A model generated the notes under the pieces. It saw nothing but the letters and a program-made list of their open reading frames with translations. It had not been told where the DNA came from and ran no database searches. DNA of 64,000 nucleotides, from contig NZ_ATWH01000001.1 of the NCBI RefSeq assembly GCF_000421145.1, positions 310,001 to 374,000 on the forward strand. Direction: 5' to 3'. Below are positions 17,538-28,649 of this stretch, in pieces; positions within the stretch are counted from its first letter, which is position 1; every line of letters begins with the position of its first letter. This DNA comes from Glaciibacter superstes DSM 21135 (GTDB lineage: Bacteria; Actinomycetota; Actinomycetes; Actinomycetales; Microbacteriaceae). The position numbers were made by a program, and so were the translations under genes.

Positions 17538-18853
17538 CGCACCTGCAGGGCACAGACGGCGGCCAGAGTCCCCAGCTCGCGTTCGCCAGGCGCATGGACC
17601 GGATCGATGGTCTGGCACACTACCGGGCGCGGTTTTTCGGCATGCACAGCGTCGGACTGGACGACGCGAGCGGGGGCGCCTCCGGTGCGAACCCGGTCGC
17701 CTACCTCGACGGCAATTCGCTCGGCCGCCCGACGCTCGCCAGCGTGCAGCGCATCACCGAGTTTCTCACCGGCGCCTGGGGCACCCGCCTCATCCGTGGC
17801 TGGGACGAGGAGTGGATGGAGCTGCCGCTCCGCATCGGCGACGATCTCGGGCGTGCCGCACTCGGTGCGGCATCGGGCCAGGTCTGGGTCGGCGACTCGA
17901 CGACCGTGATGCTCTACAAGCTGGCGCGAGCCGCGGTCGATTCCCGCAGCGACCGCACCGAGATCGTGCTCGACACCGATAACTTCCCGACCGACCGCTA
18001 CGTACTCGAGGGCATCGCCGCGGAGCGCGGGCTCACTCTCCGCTGGATCCGCCCAGATCACTCGGGCGGCGTCACCACAGAGCAGGTTCAGGATGCCGTC
18101 GGCCCACAGACGGCGCTCGTGCTGCTCAGTCACGTGGCGTATCGCTCCGGGTTCCTGGCCGATGTGCGCGGGATCACCCGCGTCGCGCACGACGCTGGAG
18201 CGTTGGTGCTCTGGGACCTCTGCCACTCCGCAGGTTCCGTGCCGATCGAGCTCGACCTGTGGGGCGTCGACCTCGCCGTCGGCTGCACCTATAAGTATCT
18301 GAACGGCGGCCCAGGCTCGCCCGCGTTCGGCTATGTGCGCAGCGACCTGCAGGAGGTTCTCGCCCAGCCGATCCAGGGGTGGATGGGAACACAGGACATC
18401 TTCGAAATGGGGCCGGGGTATCGGCCGGCCGCCGGCATCCGTCGCTTCATGAGTGGAACGCCGGCCATCGTCGGCATGCTCGCCATGCAGGACACCATCG
18501 CCATGATCGCCGAAGCCGGCATAGAAGAGGTGAGGGCCAAGTCGGTCGGGCTGACTGAATTCGCGATCTCGCTCGTCGACGAGTGGCTGGCTCCGATGGG
18601 GGTGACCGTCGCGTCACCTCGCGAGCAGACGCATCGCGGCGGGCACGTGACCATCGATCACCCCGACATGCGGCAGGTGACCGCGACGCTCTGGGCGCAC
18701 GAAGTCATCCCAGACTTCCGCGCGCCGGATGGGCTGCGCATCGGTCTGTCGCCGCTGTCGACGAGCTATGTCGAGACCTACGAGGGCGTTGCGGCGATTC
18801 GCGATGTGCTGCGCGGCATCCTGCTCGGCCGGAGTGGGCTGCTCGAGCCGTGA
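17534..18853 (+). CDS. kynU: Kynureninase
   Basis: This PLP enzyme splits kynurenine into anthranilate and alanine. The 439-residue protein has AYLDGNSLGRPT near the N-terminus, LSHVAYRSGFLADV, LWDLCHSAGSVP and the PLP lysine in GCTYKYLNGGPGSPAF, then QGWMGTQDIFEMGPGYRPAAG. TTG at 17534 is chosen: GAGGA lies 6 bases before it and it overlaps the upstream stop (TTGA). Its stop codon is part of a family B palindrome. The operon kynA-amidohydrolase-kynU therefore ends in anthranilate. Confidence 0.96.
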   Translation: MTHLQGTDGGQSPQLAFARRMDRIDGLAHYRARFFGMHSVGLDDASGGASGANPVAYLDGNSLGRPTLASVQRITEFLTGAWGTRLIRGWDEEWMELPLRIGDDLGRAALGAASGQVWVGDSTTVMLYKLARAAVDSRSDRTEIVLDTDNFPTDRYVLEGIAAERGLTLRWIRPDHSGGVTTEQVQDAVGPQTALVLLSHVAYRSGFLADVRGITRVAHDAGALVLWDLCHSAGSVPIELDLWGVDLAVGCTYKYLNGGPGSPAFGYVRSDLQEVLAQPIQGWMGTQDIFEMGPGYRPAAGIRRFMSGTPAIVGMLAMQDTIAMIAEAGIEEVRAKSVGLTEFAISLVDEWLAPMGVTVASPREQTHRGGHVTIDHPDMRQVTATLWAHEVIPDFRAPDGLRIGLSPLSTSYVETYEGVAAIRDVLRGILLGRSGLLEP

Positions 18854-18918
18854 GGTGCCAACTTCTCCTCGTGCGACACCTCGTGCGGAGCCGGCGGCAC
18901 GAGGAGTTGGCACCTCAC
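18850..18918. repeat. Strong palindrome, family B copy 1, overlapping the kynU stop
   Basis: The left arm (18850-18874) and right arm (18897-18918) form a nearly perfect stem of about 22 base pairs with a short bulge. The left arm starts GTGAGGTGCCA, as after purD, and its TGA is the kynU stop codon. The element lies 53 bases before purS. It likely forms a stable RNA hairpin and could end the kyn transcript. Confidence 0.8.
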
Positions 18919-18970
18919 CCGCGAACGGTAGAATCGACGCATCCACCCACGAGCCGCCCTGGAGTGAATT

Positions 18971-19330
18971 GTGCCAACCATCGTTGTTGAAGTGATGCCG
19001 AAGGCCGAGCTGCTCGACCCGCAGGGCAAGGCCGTCGCAGGCGCCCTCGGTCGACTCGGCAAAGACAAGTTCACCGGTGTGCGCATCGGCAAGCGCTTCG
19101 AGATCACGGTCGATGGGCCGGCGGATGACGCGGTGCTGGCCGAGGTACAGGAACTCGCGGAGTCGATGTTCTCCAATTCCGTCATCGAAGACGTGATCAG
19201 CGTGCACTACGCCGGCGTCGACGGTTTCGGGGCAAGTGCAGCGGCCGACTTCGCCGTCGGCAACGTCACCGAGGACACCGACGTGACAGGCACCGACGTG
19301 GCGACGCCGCCGGCCGGGGAGACGCACTGA
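18971..19330 (+). CDS. purS: Phosphoribosylformylglycinamidine synthase subunit PurS
   Basis: PurS is the small subunit that bridges PurQ and PurL in the ammonia-channelling FGAM synthase complex. The core is about 80 residues: [20 protein letters not shown], then [19 protein letters not shown], then [11 protein letters not shown]. The protein is longer than usual (119 residues) because of an acidic, Thr/Asp-rich tail. GTG at 18971 has GGAGTGA before it. Its stop overlaps the purQ ATG by one base. Confidence 0.95.
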   Translation: MPTIVVEVMPKAELLDPQGKAVAGALGRLGKDKFTGVRIGKRFEITVDGPADDAVLAEVQELAESMFSNSVIEDVISVHYAGVDGFGASAAADFAVGNVTEDTDVTGTDVATPPAGETH

Positions 19331-20028
19331 TGCGCATCGGTGTTGTCACCTTCCCCGGTTCGCTTGACGACCGCGACGCGCAGCGCGCCATTCGTATCGC
19401 CGGGGCAGAACCGGTCGCACTCTGGCATGGCGACCACGACCTGCACGGTGTCGACGCACTCGTTCTTCCCGGCGGGTTCAGCTACGGCGACTACCTGCGC
19501 TGCGGTGCGATCGCCAGCCTCTCACCGATCATGACCGAGGTCATCGACGCGGCGAACAAGGGGATGCCGGTGCTCGGCATCTGCAACGGATTCCAGATGC
19601 TGGCAGAAGCCCATCTCGTTGACGGCGGGCTGATCCGCAATGACAGCGGCACGTTCATTTGTCGCGACCAGCGGTTGCGGGTGGAGAGCACGTCGACCGC
19701 GTGGACCGGCGGATTTTCCACCGGTCAGGAGATCACCATTCCGCTGAAGAACGGCGAGGGCGGCTTCATCGCATCCGCCGAGACGCTGGCCCGGCTTGAG
19801 GGTGAGGGCCAGGTGGTGTTCCGCTACCTGGACGTCAACCCGAACGGCTCGCTGAACGACATCGCGGGGGTCTCGAATGCTCGCGGCAACGTGGTCGGCC
19901 TGATGCCGCACCCCGAGCACGCGGTCGAGCCTGGCTTCGGTCCTGATACCCCCGCTGCCATGCGCTCCGGCATCGATGGGCTGACGTTCTTCGCGTCCGT
20001 CATCGAGCGCTCCCTCGTCGGCGCGTAG
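19330..20028 (+). CDS. purQ: Phosphoribosylformylglycinamidine synthase subunit PurQ (glutaminase)
   Basis: This class I glutamine amidotransferase supplies ammonia to PurL. The 232-residue protein shows [17 protein letters not shown], the catalytic cysteine in [14 protein letters not shown] and the His/Glu pair in [11 protein letters not shown]. It is coupled to purS and followed by a DUF3817 gene before purL. All catalytic residues are in place. Confidence 0.97.
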   Translation: MRIGVVTFPGSLDDRDAQRAIRIAGAEPVALWHGDHDLHGVDALVLPGGFSYGDYLRCGAIASLSPIMTEVIDAANKGMPVLGICNGFQMLAEAHLVDGGLIRNDSGTFICRDQRLRVESTSTAWTGGFSTGQEITIPLKNGEGGFIASAETLARLEGEGQVVFRYLDVNPNGSLNDIAGVSNARGNVVGLMPHPEHAVEPGFGPDTPAAMRSGIDGLTFFASVIERSLVGA

Positions 20029-20079
20029 GTCCGTAGCCGCCCGCACCCCCTCGGTAGCCGCCCAGAGTCGCACTTCGCG

Positions 20080-20125
20080 CCGAGAATCGCCGCTCCTCCA
20101 GCGATGCGGGGAGGAAACGGCGACA
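20080..20125. repeat. Imperfect palindrome, family D copy 2
   Basis: CCGAGAATCGC at 20080 repeats the start of the elements at 1971 and 27686. CGCCGCTCCTCC pairs loosely with GGGAGGAAACGGCG across an 8-10 base loop. It lies 50 bases after the purQ stop. The match to the other two copies is partial. Confidence 0.45.
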
Positions 20126-20241
20126 AACCTTCAGTTCTGGTTCAAACTTTCGGACCATGCGTCGCCCAGCCGAGCCTGACACGATGGAGGAGTCCCCCAG
20201 CCGGCCTGCCCGGCTACCGCCATGTCTGGAGTGTTGCCCCC

Positions 20242-20703
20242 GTGTCTCCCCGCTTGTTCTACCGAACCGTCGCCATCGCTGAAGCGGTGACCTGGACCCT
20301 CCTCATCACGGGGATGCTGCTCAAGTACGTCGGCAACGCCGGTAGCCTGCCGGTGCTGATCGGTGGGTCCATCCACGGTTTTGTGTTCATCACCTATGCG
20401 ATGACGGCGGTGTTGGTCGGTGTGAACCAGCGCTGGAGCGTCAAACTCATCGTGTTCGCCGTGATCACCGCGATCGTGCCGTACGCGACGATCCCCTTCG
20501 ACATCTGGCTCGACCGCAATCGTCAGCTCGAGGGGGTCTGGCGCAAGACCGCCACGGATGACCCGCGCGATCACACCTGGGTGTCGCGACTGCTCCGCTG
20601 GTTCCTGAACCACCCCGCGATCCTGATCACCCTGTTCGTCGTCGGCATCGTTGTGATCATGACGGTGCTGCTGATCGTCGGCCCTCCCGGCGGCTGGAAG
20701 TAG
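20242..20703 (+). CDS. DUF3817 membrane protein
   Basis: The 153-residue protein has a short N-terminus (SPRLFYRTVAIAEAVTW) and three to four membrane spans: LLITGMLLKYVG, the HGFVFITYAMTAVLVG segment typical of DUF3817, KLIVFAVITAIVPYATIPF, and a C-terminal span ILITLFVVGIVVIMTVLLIV. GTG at 20242 is the first sensible start; the 46 codons before it read as intergenic. Function is unknown. It lies between purQ and purL, but gaps of over 200 bases on each side suggest it is not part of the pur complex. Confidence 0.8.
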   Translation: MSPRLFYRTVAIAEAVTWTLLITGMLLKYVGNAGSLPVLIGGSIHGFVFITYAMTAVLVGVNQRWSVKLIVFAVITAIVPYATIPFDIWLDRNRQLEGVWRKTATDDPRDHTWVSRLLRWFLNHPAILITLFVVGIVVIMTVLLIVGPPGGWK

Positions 20704-20751
20704 CGCCGCTCCTCGCCCGTGCCAACGACCTCGGTGAGCGACCTCGGTGGC

Positions 20752-20840
20752 GTGACTCCTGCAATCCGCCGGACTCCGGCACATGCGGCCGCGTAATTCC
20801 GGGTGACCATGTGCTCCTGCCGCACGTGTGCAGGAGTCAT
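20752..20840. repeat. Long-range inverted repeat before purL
   Basis: GTGACTCCTGCA (20752-20763) and TGCAGGAGTCAT (20829-20840) match at 11 of 12 positions, but are 65 bases apart. A direct repeat CGACCTCGGTG (twice between 20726 and 20750) lies just before. The 236-base gap before purL holds only this and a ribosome site. Confidence 0.35.
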
Positions 20841-20939
20841 GCATGCCGAAGCGTTGCGGGCATGGCGGGAGTGTCGGCCAACCGGCCGAAGTAGACTGAA
20901 ACGACCCCCGGCATCCGTTTCTTCAAGGAGCATTTCCCT

Positions 20940-23282
<2,343 letters not shown>

Positions 23283-23304
23283 CGCCGCCGCGACTTACTT
23301 CACG

Positions 23305-23358
23305 CGTGCGCCCGTTGTGCCGCCTCACGCTGACGGAGGGCGGCACAACGGGCGCACG
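23305..23358. repeat. Perfect palindrome, family A copy 2
   Basis: The 20-base arms 23305-23324 and 23339-23358 are perfect reverse complements around a 14-base loop, starting 22 bases after the purL stop. The core is GTTGTGCCGCC. It is the best-preserved copy of family A and would make a very stable RNA hairpin. Confidence 0.85.
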
Positions 23359-23428
23359 GGCGAGACCGGGCAGCCGGGGCTGTGGATAACTTCCGCGTGG
23401 TGGCGGTAGGCGGTGCCATTATCGAGCG

Positions 23429-24409
23429 ATGACCCGCCCAGCCGATCTACCCGAAGCGCTCCGCGACGGTCCGTTCGATGTGCAATCCGCGCAAGCCCAG
23501 GGAGTCAATCGCGGACGACTTCGGCGCAGTGACCTCCGCCAATCGTTTCGAGGGGTTCGCGCCCAGGCGCGCCCGGCCGTGGAGCCGGGCATCCCTGGCA
23601 GGCACGAGTCCCTGAAGGCACTCTGGGTACGCGCCTACGCAGCCTCCGATGCCCTGGCCCGCGAATACGCGGTACGGATGCCAGGCGACCAGTACTTCAG
23701 CCATCTCACGGCCGCCTTCCTCCATGGCCTGCCTCTTCCGAACCGGCTCCGGGAGTACTCCATGATCGACGCGGCGACGTCGGTGCGAACGCGCCGGCGC
23801 ACAGGGACGAAGGTGCGCGGCCACCTGATCCCGGCCGATTCAGTGACGGTCGTCGACGTCGGCGGACTGCCCGTCGCATCCGTTGTCGACACCTGGCGCC
23901 AGCTCTGCACGACACTCACGCTTGACGAGCTGATCATCATGGGCGACGCACTCGTGTGCAGACAGCGCCCGCCTGCCACCATGGCGGAGCTCGAGGATGC
24001 CGTGGGTCGCCAGGCCGGACGCCCAGGGGCCCGTCTTCTGCGAGAGGCGTTCCGTCACGTTCGGCCATGCACCGACTCACCGCGGGAGACCGTGCTCCGG
24101 TTGATCATCCTGCGTGCAGGACTGCCGGAGCCGGAGGTGAACGGCGAGATTCTGGGGCGCTTCGGAGAGTTTCTGGCCTGGGGAGACCTGCTGTATCGGC
24201 GCTATAAGGTCCTCACGGAGTATGACGGCGAGGGCCACCGAGAAGACGAGAAGCAGTTTCACCGCGATGTTGATCGGCTCGATGCACTCATGGAGGAGAA
24301 CTGGCGGGTCATCCGCTACAACAAGAGCCACCTCGGCCCGCGTAAGAATGAGATCGAGGGCCGCATCCGGCGGGCTCTCATCGAACGTGGTTGGCATCCG
24401 CCGAGCTGA
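23429..24409 (+). CDS. AbiEi-like N-terminus fused to DUF559 (Vsr/PD-(D/E)xK) nuclease domain
   Basis: The 326-residue protein has an N-terminal AbiEi-antitoxin-like region (VQSAQAQGVNRGRLRRSDLRQ...RGV, about residues 15-45) and a middle helical part. Its C-terminal DUF559 domain (about 215-320) has ETVLRLIILRAGLPEPEVN, the Asp of LAWGDLLY and TEYDGEGHR, ending in a RYNKSHL strand. These acidic residues match the Vsr-like endonuclease fold. Such proteins are common in actinobacteria and lack a proven role. No partner toxin gene is nearby, so it is unlikely to be a classical AbiE pair. Confidence 0.75.
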   Translation: MTRPADLPEALRDGPFDVQSAQAQGVNRGRLRRSDLRQSFRGVRAQARPAVEPGIPGRHESLKALWVRAYAASDALAREYAVRMPGDQYFSHLTAAFLHGLPLPNRLREYSMIDAATSVRTRRRTGTKVRGHLIPADSVTVVDVGGLPVASVVDTWRQLCTTLTLDELIIMGDALVCRQRPPATMAELEDAVGRQAGRPGARLLREAFRHVRPCTDSPRETVLRLIILRAGLPEPEVNGEILGRFGEFLAWGDLLYRRYKVLTEYDGEGHREDEKQFHRDVDRLDALMEENWRVIRYNKSHLGPRKNEIEGRIRRALIERGWHPPS

Positions 24410-24420
24410 ACATGATCGCG

Positions 24421-24474
24421 CGTGCGCTCCAAGTGTCGCCTCGCGAGCACTCAAAGCGGCACATGGGGCGCACG
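24421..24474. repeat. Imperfect palindrome, family A copy 3
   Basis: Arms 24421-24440 and 24455-24474 pair at 16 of 20 positions, with the family core AAGTGTCGCC/CGGCACATGG. It sits between two convergent genes (DUF559 protein and SDR), which suits a bidirectional transcription stop. Confidence 0.7.
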
Positions 24475-24494
24475 GGTGGAGTTCGGTGCCGGAG

Positions 24495-25442
24495 CTAGAC
24501 GGGGAAGGGAACGCCCGTGAGGCCCTCCGAGCGGGCCCAGAGGCGTGCCGCGACAGCGCGATCGAGCGACGTGCGGGTCGGCCGTTGCACGACGGGAAGG
24601 CCGCGCGTCAACCAACGCGGGCCGTAGTACTGCCCACCGACGGCATCCGTGTCTGTCGCAGCCCGCACGGACGGCCAGGCTCCCCGCTCCTTGCTCTGGG
24701 CCATGACGCTGCCCTGCAGATTGTCGACGAATCGCTTGCCGCGGGTCGGCTGGTTGACCCCACGGATGCCGACGGTCACCCCTGAGATCGAATATCCGGG
24801 CTGCACCACCATGGCCTGCACGCCGCCTGCCCCACCGATGCCGGCCGCGAGGAGACGCCGATTGAGCTCGAACCCGAACACCTGCGACGCGATCTTCGAC
24901 TGCGCATACGCCTTCCACCGGTCGTAACCCGTCTCGAGCTGCAGGTTCTCGAGGGACGAGTCAAGTATTCGCGAGATCATCGAGCCGAGCGCGACGACCC
25001 GGCTGCCGGGCGTTGCATGCAGGGTGGGCAGCAGGTGAGCGGTGAGCGCGAAATGGCCGAGATAGTTCGTCGCGAGCACCAGTTCGTTGCCGTCAGCGCT
25101 GACCTCTCGATCGCGCGGCGGGTGCACGATTCCCGCGTTCAGGATGAGCCCGTCGATGCGCGGCATCTCGAGCAGCGCATCGGCGGCGGTACGCACCGAT
25201 TGCAGGTTGGCAACGTCAAGATGCAGGCCAGAAACGGATGCGCCCGGCACGCGCCTGCGGATCGCGGCGAGTGCGGCATCCGTCTTCACCGGGTTGCGAC
25301 AGGCGAGCACAACATGCGCGCCTGCGCGGGCAAGCTGTTCACTGGAGAAGTAGCCGAGGCCGGCGTTCGCGCCGGTGACGACGAACGTCTTGCCTGCCTG
25401 CAGCGGTACGGCGTAGGGGTTCCAGTTCACGATGTCGCTCAT
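24495..25442 (-). CDS. Short-chain dehydrogenase/reductase
   Basis: This 315-residue classical SDR is of the retinol-dehydrogenase/oxidoreductase kind. It shows the NAD(P) motif TGANAGLG (about 24-31), LHLDVANLQSV, LILNAGIV, TNYLGHFALTAHLL and the catalytic YAQSK, with a serine in VALGSM before it. The substrate cannot be told. It begins 21 bases after a chorismate mutase gene on the same strand, so the two probably share a transcript. Confidence 0.88.
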   Translation of the reverse strand: MSDIVNWNPYAVPLQAGKTFVVTGANAGLGYFSSEQLARAGAHVVLACRNPVKTDAALAAIRRRVPGASVSGLHLDVANLQSVRTAADALLEMPRIDGLILNAGIVHPPRDREVSADGNELVLATNYLGHFALTAHLLPTLHATPGSRVVALGSMISRILDSSLENLQLETGYDRWKAYAQSKIASQVFGFELNRRLLAAGIGGAGGVQAMVVQPGYSISGVTVGIRGVNQPTRGKRFVDNLQGSVMAQSKERGAWPSVRAATDTDAVGGQYYGPRWLTRGLPVVQRPTRTSLDRAVAARLWARSEGLTGVPFPV

Positions 25443-25463
25443 TTCACGATGTCGGCCTGGGCA

Positions 25464-25841
25464 TCAAGCCGGTGATTCCGGCAGTGACGCCGTGGACGTG
25501 GGTGCAACGTCGCTGCCCGCGAGTTTCACGTGGTGATGGATCACCTCTGCGACGACGAAATTGAACCACTTCTCGGCAAAGGCCGGGTCGAGGTGCGCGC
25601 CCTCCGCGAGGCTGCGCAGCCTCTGGATCTGGAGGCGCTCCCGCTCCGGGTCGGCGGGAGGCAGACCGTGCGCCGCCTTGAGCCGCCCGACCTGCTGGGT
25701 GAACTTGAACCGCTCAGCGAGCAGGTGCACCAGTGCCGCATCGATGTTGTCGATGCTCTGCCGGATGCCGGACAGCTCATCGAGCACGCTCTGGTCTGCG
25801 ACGGTGGAGCCGTCGGGGGTGGGTTCGGAGTCTGCGGCCAT
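25464..25841 (-). CDS. Chorismate mutase (AroQ type)
   Basis: The 125-residue helical protein has the AroQ pattern: RQSIDNIDAALVHLLAERFKF, then QQVGRLKAAHGLPPADPERE, then FAEKWFNFVVAEVIHHH. It converts chorismate to prephenate for Phe/Tyr synthesis. ATG 25841 has no ribosome site but TATCGT lies 6 bases upstream, which suggests a leaderless transcript; an upstream in-frame start at 25928 is unlikely. The C-terminal tail is Ser/Thr/Pro-rich. Confidence 0.88.
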   Translation of the reverse strand: MAADSEPTPDGSTVADQSVLDELSGIRQSIDNIDAALVHLLAERFKFTQQVGRLKAAHGLPPADPERERLQIQRLRSLAEGAHLDPAFAEKWFNFVVAEVIHHHVKLAGSDVAPTSTASLPESPA

Positions 25842-25966
25842 AGTCCGACGATAATGCAGTGACCGTTCGACGCCCAACCGCACCAACCGATTCCCTGCCT
25901 TCGGCAGTGGGTCTACAATGCTGTTCACGGATCACATCCGGGCGACCTGACACGAGGCGAACTGCC

Positions 25967-26569
25967 ATGAGAATTGCGACAGCGGCACTCCTCCTGTTCA
26001 GCGGTGCGACAGCTCTCGTCGCCGCGCTGCTGCCGCAGCTTTACCCGGTGTGGATGGCGCGTGGACGCGGATCGCTCGACGTCATCCACGACAACCTCGT
26101 CGCCTGGCGGCTGGATGGCCTCCTCTTCCTGGCGAGCGCGATCGTCGGGCTGGTCGGCACCGCCCTTCTCTTCGGCAGCGCCACGGGCGCAGCCTCGCAC
26201 TTGGCCACGGCATCCGTCGTCGTTTTCGGTGTCGGCACTGCACTCTGGGCGGCCAACCTGGCCTTCCGGCTCAGCGTGACGGTCACCGTGGCGCGCGAGC
26301 ACGCAAGCGATCCGCCCACCTGGTACGGCCCCATTGCCGAGTGGGCGGCGACGCTCTGGCTCATCGCCGCGGCGTTCCTGGGACTGGCAGTTCTCGGAAT
26401 CGGAATCGCCACCCTGCTCTGGGGTCTCCTCCCGGCCTGGACGGGATGGGTGGCGATCGCTCTCGGCGTCCTCTCGCTCGGGCTGCTTGCCGTCACCAGG
26501 GACAGCCCGCCGATCATCCTGTACCTGGCGCCTGTGGCCTGGGGCATCGGCGCGCTGACACGAGGGTGA
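25967..26569 (+). CDS. Uncharacterised multi-span membrane protein
   Basis: The 200-residue protein has about six hydrophobic segments: ATAALLLFSGATALVAALL, LDGLLFLASAIVGLVGTALLFG, ASVVVFGVGTALWAANLAF, ATLWLIAAAFLGLAVLGIGI, TGWVAIALGVLSLGLLAV and IILYLAPVAWGIGAL. GAGGCGA precedes the ATG. No family is recognised. It is divergent from chorismate mutase and convergent with the EamA gene. Confidence 0.7.
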   Translation: MRIATAALLLFSGATALVAALLPQLYPVWMARGRGSLDVIHDNLVAWRLDGLLFLASAIVGLVGTALLFGSATGAASHLATASVVVFGVGTALWAANLAFRLSVTVTVAREHASDPPTWYGPIAEWAATLWLIAAAFLGLAVLGIGIATLLWGLLPAWTGWVAIALGVLSLGLLAVTRDSPPIILYLAPVAWGIGALTRG

Positions 26570-26598
26570 GCGCAAGGTGAACGGCTGGGCCGTTCGCG

Positions 26599-27558
26599 TC
26601 AGCCTGCCCGCACCGGTTCGCGCACGGCGGCCAGCCGGCGCCGCATCCGCAGGCGCTGTTGGGTGAGCAGGATGCCGAACAGTACGAGGGCTGCGCCAAG
26701 CGGCTCGTGCCAGGACAGTGTTTCGGAGAGCACGAGCACCCCAAGCAGGACCCCGACGACCGGAGTCACATAGGTGACCGTCGAGGCGTTGGTCGGGCCC
26801 CAGGCGCGCAGAACATTGATGTTCCAGATGTAGGCGAAACCGGTTCCGACAGCGCCGAGGGCGAGCAGGCTCAACACGATCGGCCACGTCAATGCCACCG
26901 GGTGCCAGGCGAGAACCGGGGTGAGCAGGAGCATGATCGCCCCGGCGATGCCGATGTTCAGGAAGGCGAACGTTGTGCCCGCGATCGGCCGGCCACTCAG
27001 GAACTTTCGGGTGTAACCGAAGGTGAAGCCGTAGCAGGTCGCCGCGCCGAGGCAGGCGAGCTGACCCCAGAGGTCGCCGGTCAGCGCCGAGTACTGCCAC
27101 GGCGCGATGATGATCAGCACACCGACGATGCCGATCGCGACTCCGACCATTTGGCCGCGTGCGAGCCTTTCGACTCGGAAGGCGAGGGTCGCCATGATTG
27201 CCGTCATGATCGGGGTCGCCGCGTTGTAGATGCTGGCGAGGCTTGACGACACGTACTGCTCAGCCCAGGCAAACAGGAGGTGAGGGATGACGCATCCGGT
27301 GATTGCGATCACCAGGAAGTGCGCCCAGACGATCTTCTCGCGAGGCAGCACCGGGCCGCCGCCGATGCGCGGCCTCGTGATCAGCACGATCAGCCCGAGC
27401 GTCAGACCGCCGAGAATAAGTCTCGACCAGGCGATCTGGCCGAATTCGACCCCTTCCAGCGCCACTTTCATGAACAGAAAGCTCGCACCCCAGACCACGC
27501 CCATCCCGAGGAACTGAAGGGTGACAAAGGTCTTTCGCGCGGGAGGAATCTCGTTCAC
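26599..27558 (-). CDS. EamA/DMT-family transporter
   Basis: This 319-residue drug/metabolite transporter has ten predicted spans in two EamA repeats. Typical stretches are LGMGVVWGASFLFMKVAL, PHLLFAWAEQYVSSSLASIYNAATP, YGFTFGYTRKFL and VTYVTPVVGVLLGVLVLSE. The start is GTG at 27558; TACTGT 6 bases upstream and the lack of a ribosome site point to a leaderless mRNA. The substrate is unknown. A second EamA gene lies at 29551. Confidence 0.88.
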   Translation of the reverse strand: MNEIPPARKTFVTLQFLGMGVVWGASFLFMKVALEGVEFGQIAWSRLILGGLTLGLIVLITRPRIGGGPVLPREKIVWAHFLVIAITGCVIPHLLFAWAEQYVSSSLASIYNAATPIMTAIMATLAFRVERLARGQMVGVAIGIVGVLIIIAPWQYSALTGDLWGQLACLGAATCYGFTFGYTRKFLSGRPIAGTTFAFLNIGIAGAIMLLLTPVLAWHPVALTWPIVLSLLALGAVGTGFAYIWNINVLRAWGPTNASTVTYVTPVVGVLLGVLVLSETLSWHEPLGAALVLFGILLTQQRLRMRRRLAAVREPVRAG

Positions 27559-27652
27559 TTGTCGACAGTACCGCCCGCCGCCGACACGCTGGTCGCCTGC
27601 CCAACACGATGTCCGTAATCCGCCGAAAGTATGGCAGCCGACATCCGCTGTC

Positions 27653-27675
27653 TGTGCGTGCGCGTGCGCGTGCGC
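27653..27675. repeat. Alternating purine-pyrimidine run (Z-DNA prone)
   Basis: 23 bases of strict Y-R alternation, built mainly from GTGCGC units, lie in the 248-base gap between the EamA and epimerase genes. Such runs can adopt Z-DNA under negative supercoiling and are prone to slippage. Confidence 0.5.
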
Positions 27676-27694
27676 CCGGGCTTGCGCCGAGAAT

Positions 27695-27769
27695 CGCTGT
27701 TTCGGCCCAGAATCGCCGCCGGAACGGCGATGGTCGGCGCGAGGGGCGATTCTGGGCGAGAAAGCAGCG
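27695..27769. repeat. Palindrome, family D copy 3
   Basis: The arm at 27695-27717 (centre GGCCCAGAATCGCC) pairs with 27745-27769 (GGCGATTCTGGGC) over about 20 bases with a small bulge, and an inner GCCG/CGGC pair closes the loop. CCGAGAATCGC just before it (27688) links it to the elements at 1971 and 20080. Confidence 0.65.
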
Positions 27770-27806
27770 GGGGGAAGGCGGCGGGCGGAGAGCGCAGAGC
27801 GCAGGA

Positions 27807-28649
27807 CTACTCGAGCGGGATCAGTGAGGTACGCCAGCTCGGATGCGCCGGCACCCATCCGCGGGAACGCGCGAGTGCATTGTCGGCGCTCCTGCCCTCG
27901 CCGCGAGCGGTGATCGAAGCGATCGACAGGCCGCCGACCGCGTAGATGTACGCCGGCGCCCATTCGCCGACATGGGTCGGCTCGTCGTCGACGATGTTCA
28001 CCGGTCCGGCCGGCCAGTCCAGCGCCAGAACAGTTGCGCTCACCGCGTCGTCGACATGCAGAAAGCTCGTCCACGCCGTGGTGGCGACGACCGTTCCGAG
28101 CCTGGCCTGGTCGGCGATCGCGCCGTCGCTGGCGTACCAGGTGCCCGGTCCGTAAAGCAGTCCGAGCCGCAGGACGACGCCCCGCGGCATCCGCCTCACC
28201 TCGCGTTCCAGCGCGTTGATCGCGGGGAATGCCGGCTCGCCGGTCTCCGGGTCCGTGGCGAGTGACACCGATTCGTCGGCGAAGTCATCGCTGGGCTCGT
28301 AGGCCCAGGCGATGCTCTGCGCGACCATGGTCGGGACGTCGTTCGCGAGTGCAGCATCGACCAGGTTCTTGGTGCCTTCCACCCGAACCCGGGCATTGCC
28401 GGCGAAGTCGGCATCGGCCAGGTCGGTCAGCTCATGAATGATCGCGTCGGGTGCCGCCTCACGAACCGCCGCCTGAACGGATGCCGCGTCGAGGGCATCC
28501 ATCAGCACGGCCCGCGCACCCGAGCGCTCGATCTCGGCGAATCGGTGGGGCTTCCTCGTTGTGCCGACGACCTCGTACCCCTCTGCCGCCAGCGCCCGCG
28601 CAACGCCGGAACCGAGCACCCCCGCTGCCCCGGCAATCAGAATTCGCAT
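27807..28649 (-). CDS. NAD-dependent epimerase/dehydratase (extended SDR)
   Basis: The 280-residue Rossmann protein opens MRILIAGAAGVLGSGVARAL, the glycine motif of extended SDRs. It continues with IIHELTDLADADFAGNARVRVEGTKN (split by spacing) and a catalytic-region tyrosine in SIAWAYEPS. Late motifs SFLHVDDAVSATVLAL and GPVNIVDDEP match sugar-nucleotide epimerase-like members. A strong GGAGGA precedes the ATG. The substrate is unknown, and the gene appears to be alone. Confidence 0.85.
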   Translation of the reverse strand: MRILIAGAAGVLGSGVARALAAEGYEVVGTTRKPHRFAEIERSGARAVLMDALDAASVQAAVREAAPDAIIHELTDLADADFAGNARVRVEGTKNLVDAALANDVPTMVAQSIAWAYEPSDDFADESVSLATDPETGEPAFPAINALEREVRRMPRGVVLRLGLLYGPGTWYASDGAIADQARLGTVVATTAWTSFLHVDDAVSATVLALDWPAGPVNIVDDEPTHVGEWAPAYIYAVGGLSIASITARGEGRSADNALARSRGWVPAHPSWRTSLIPLE

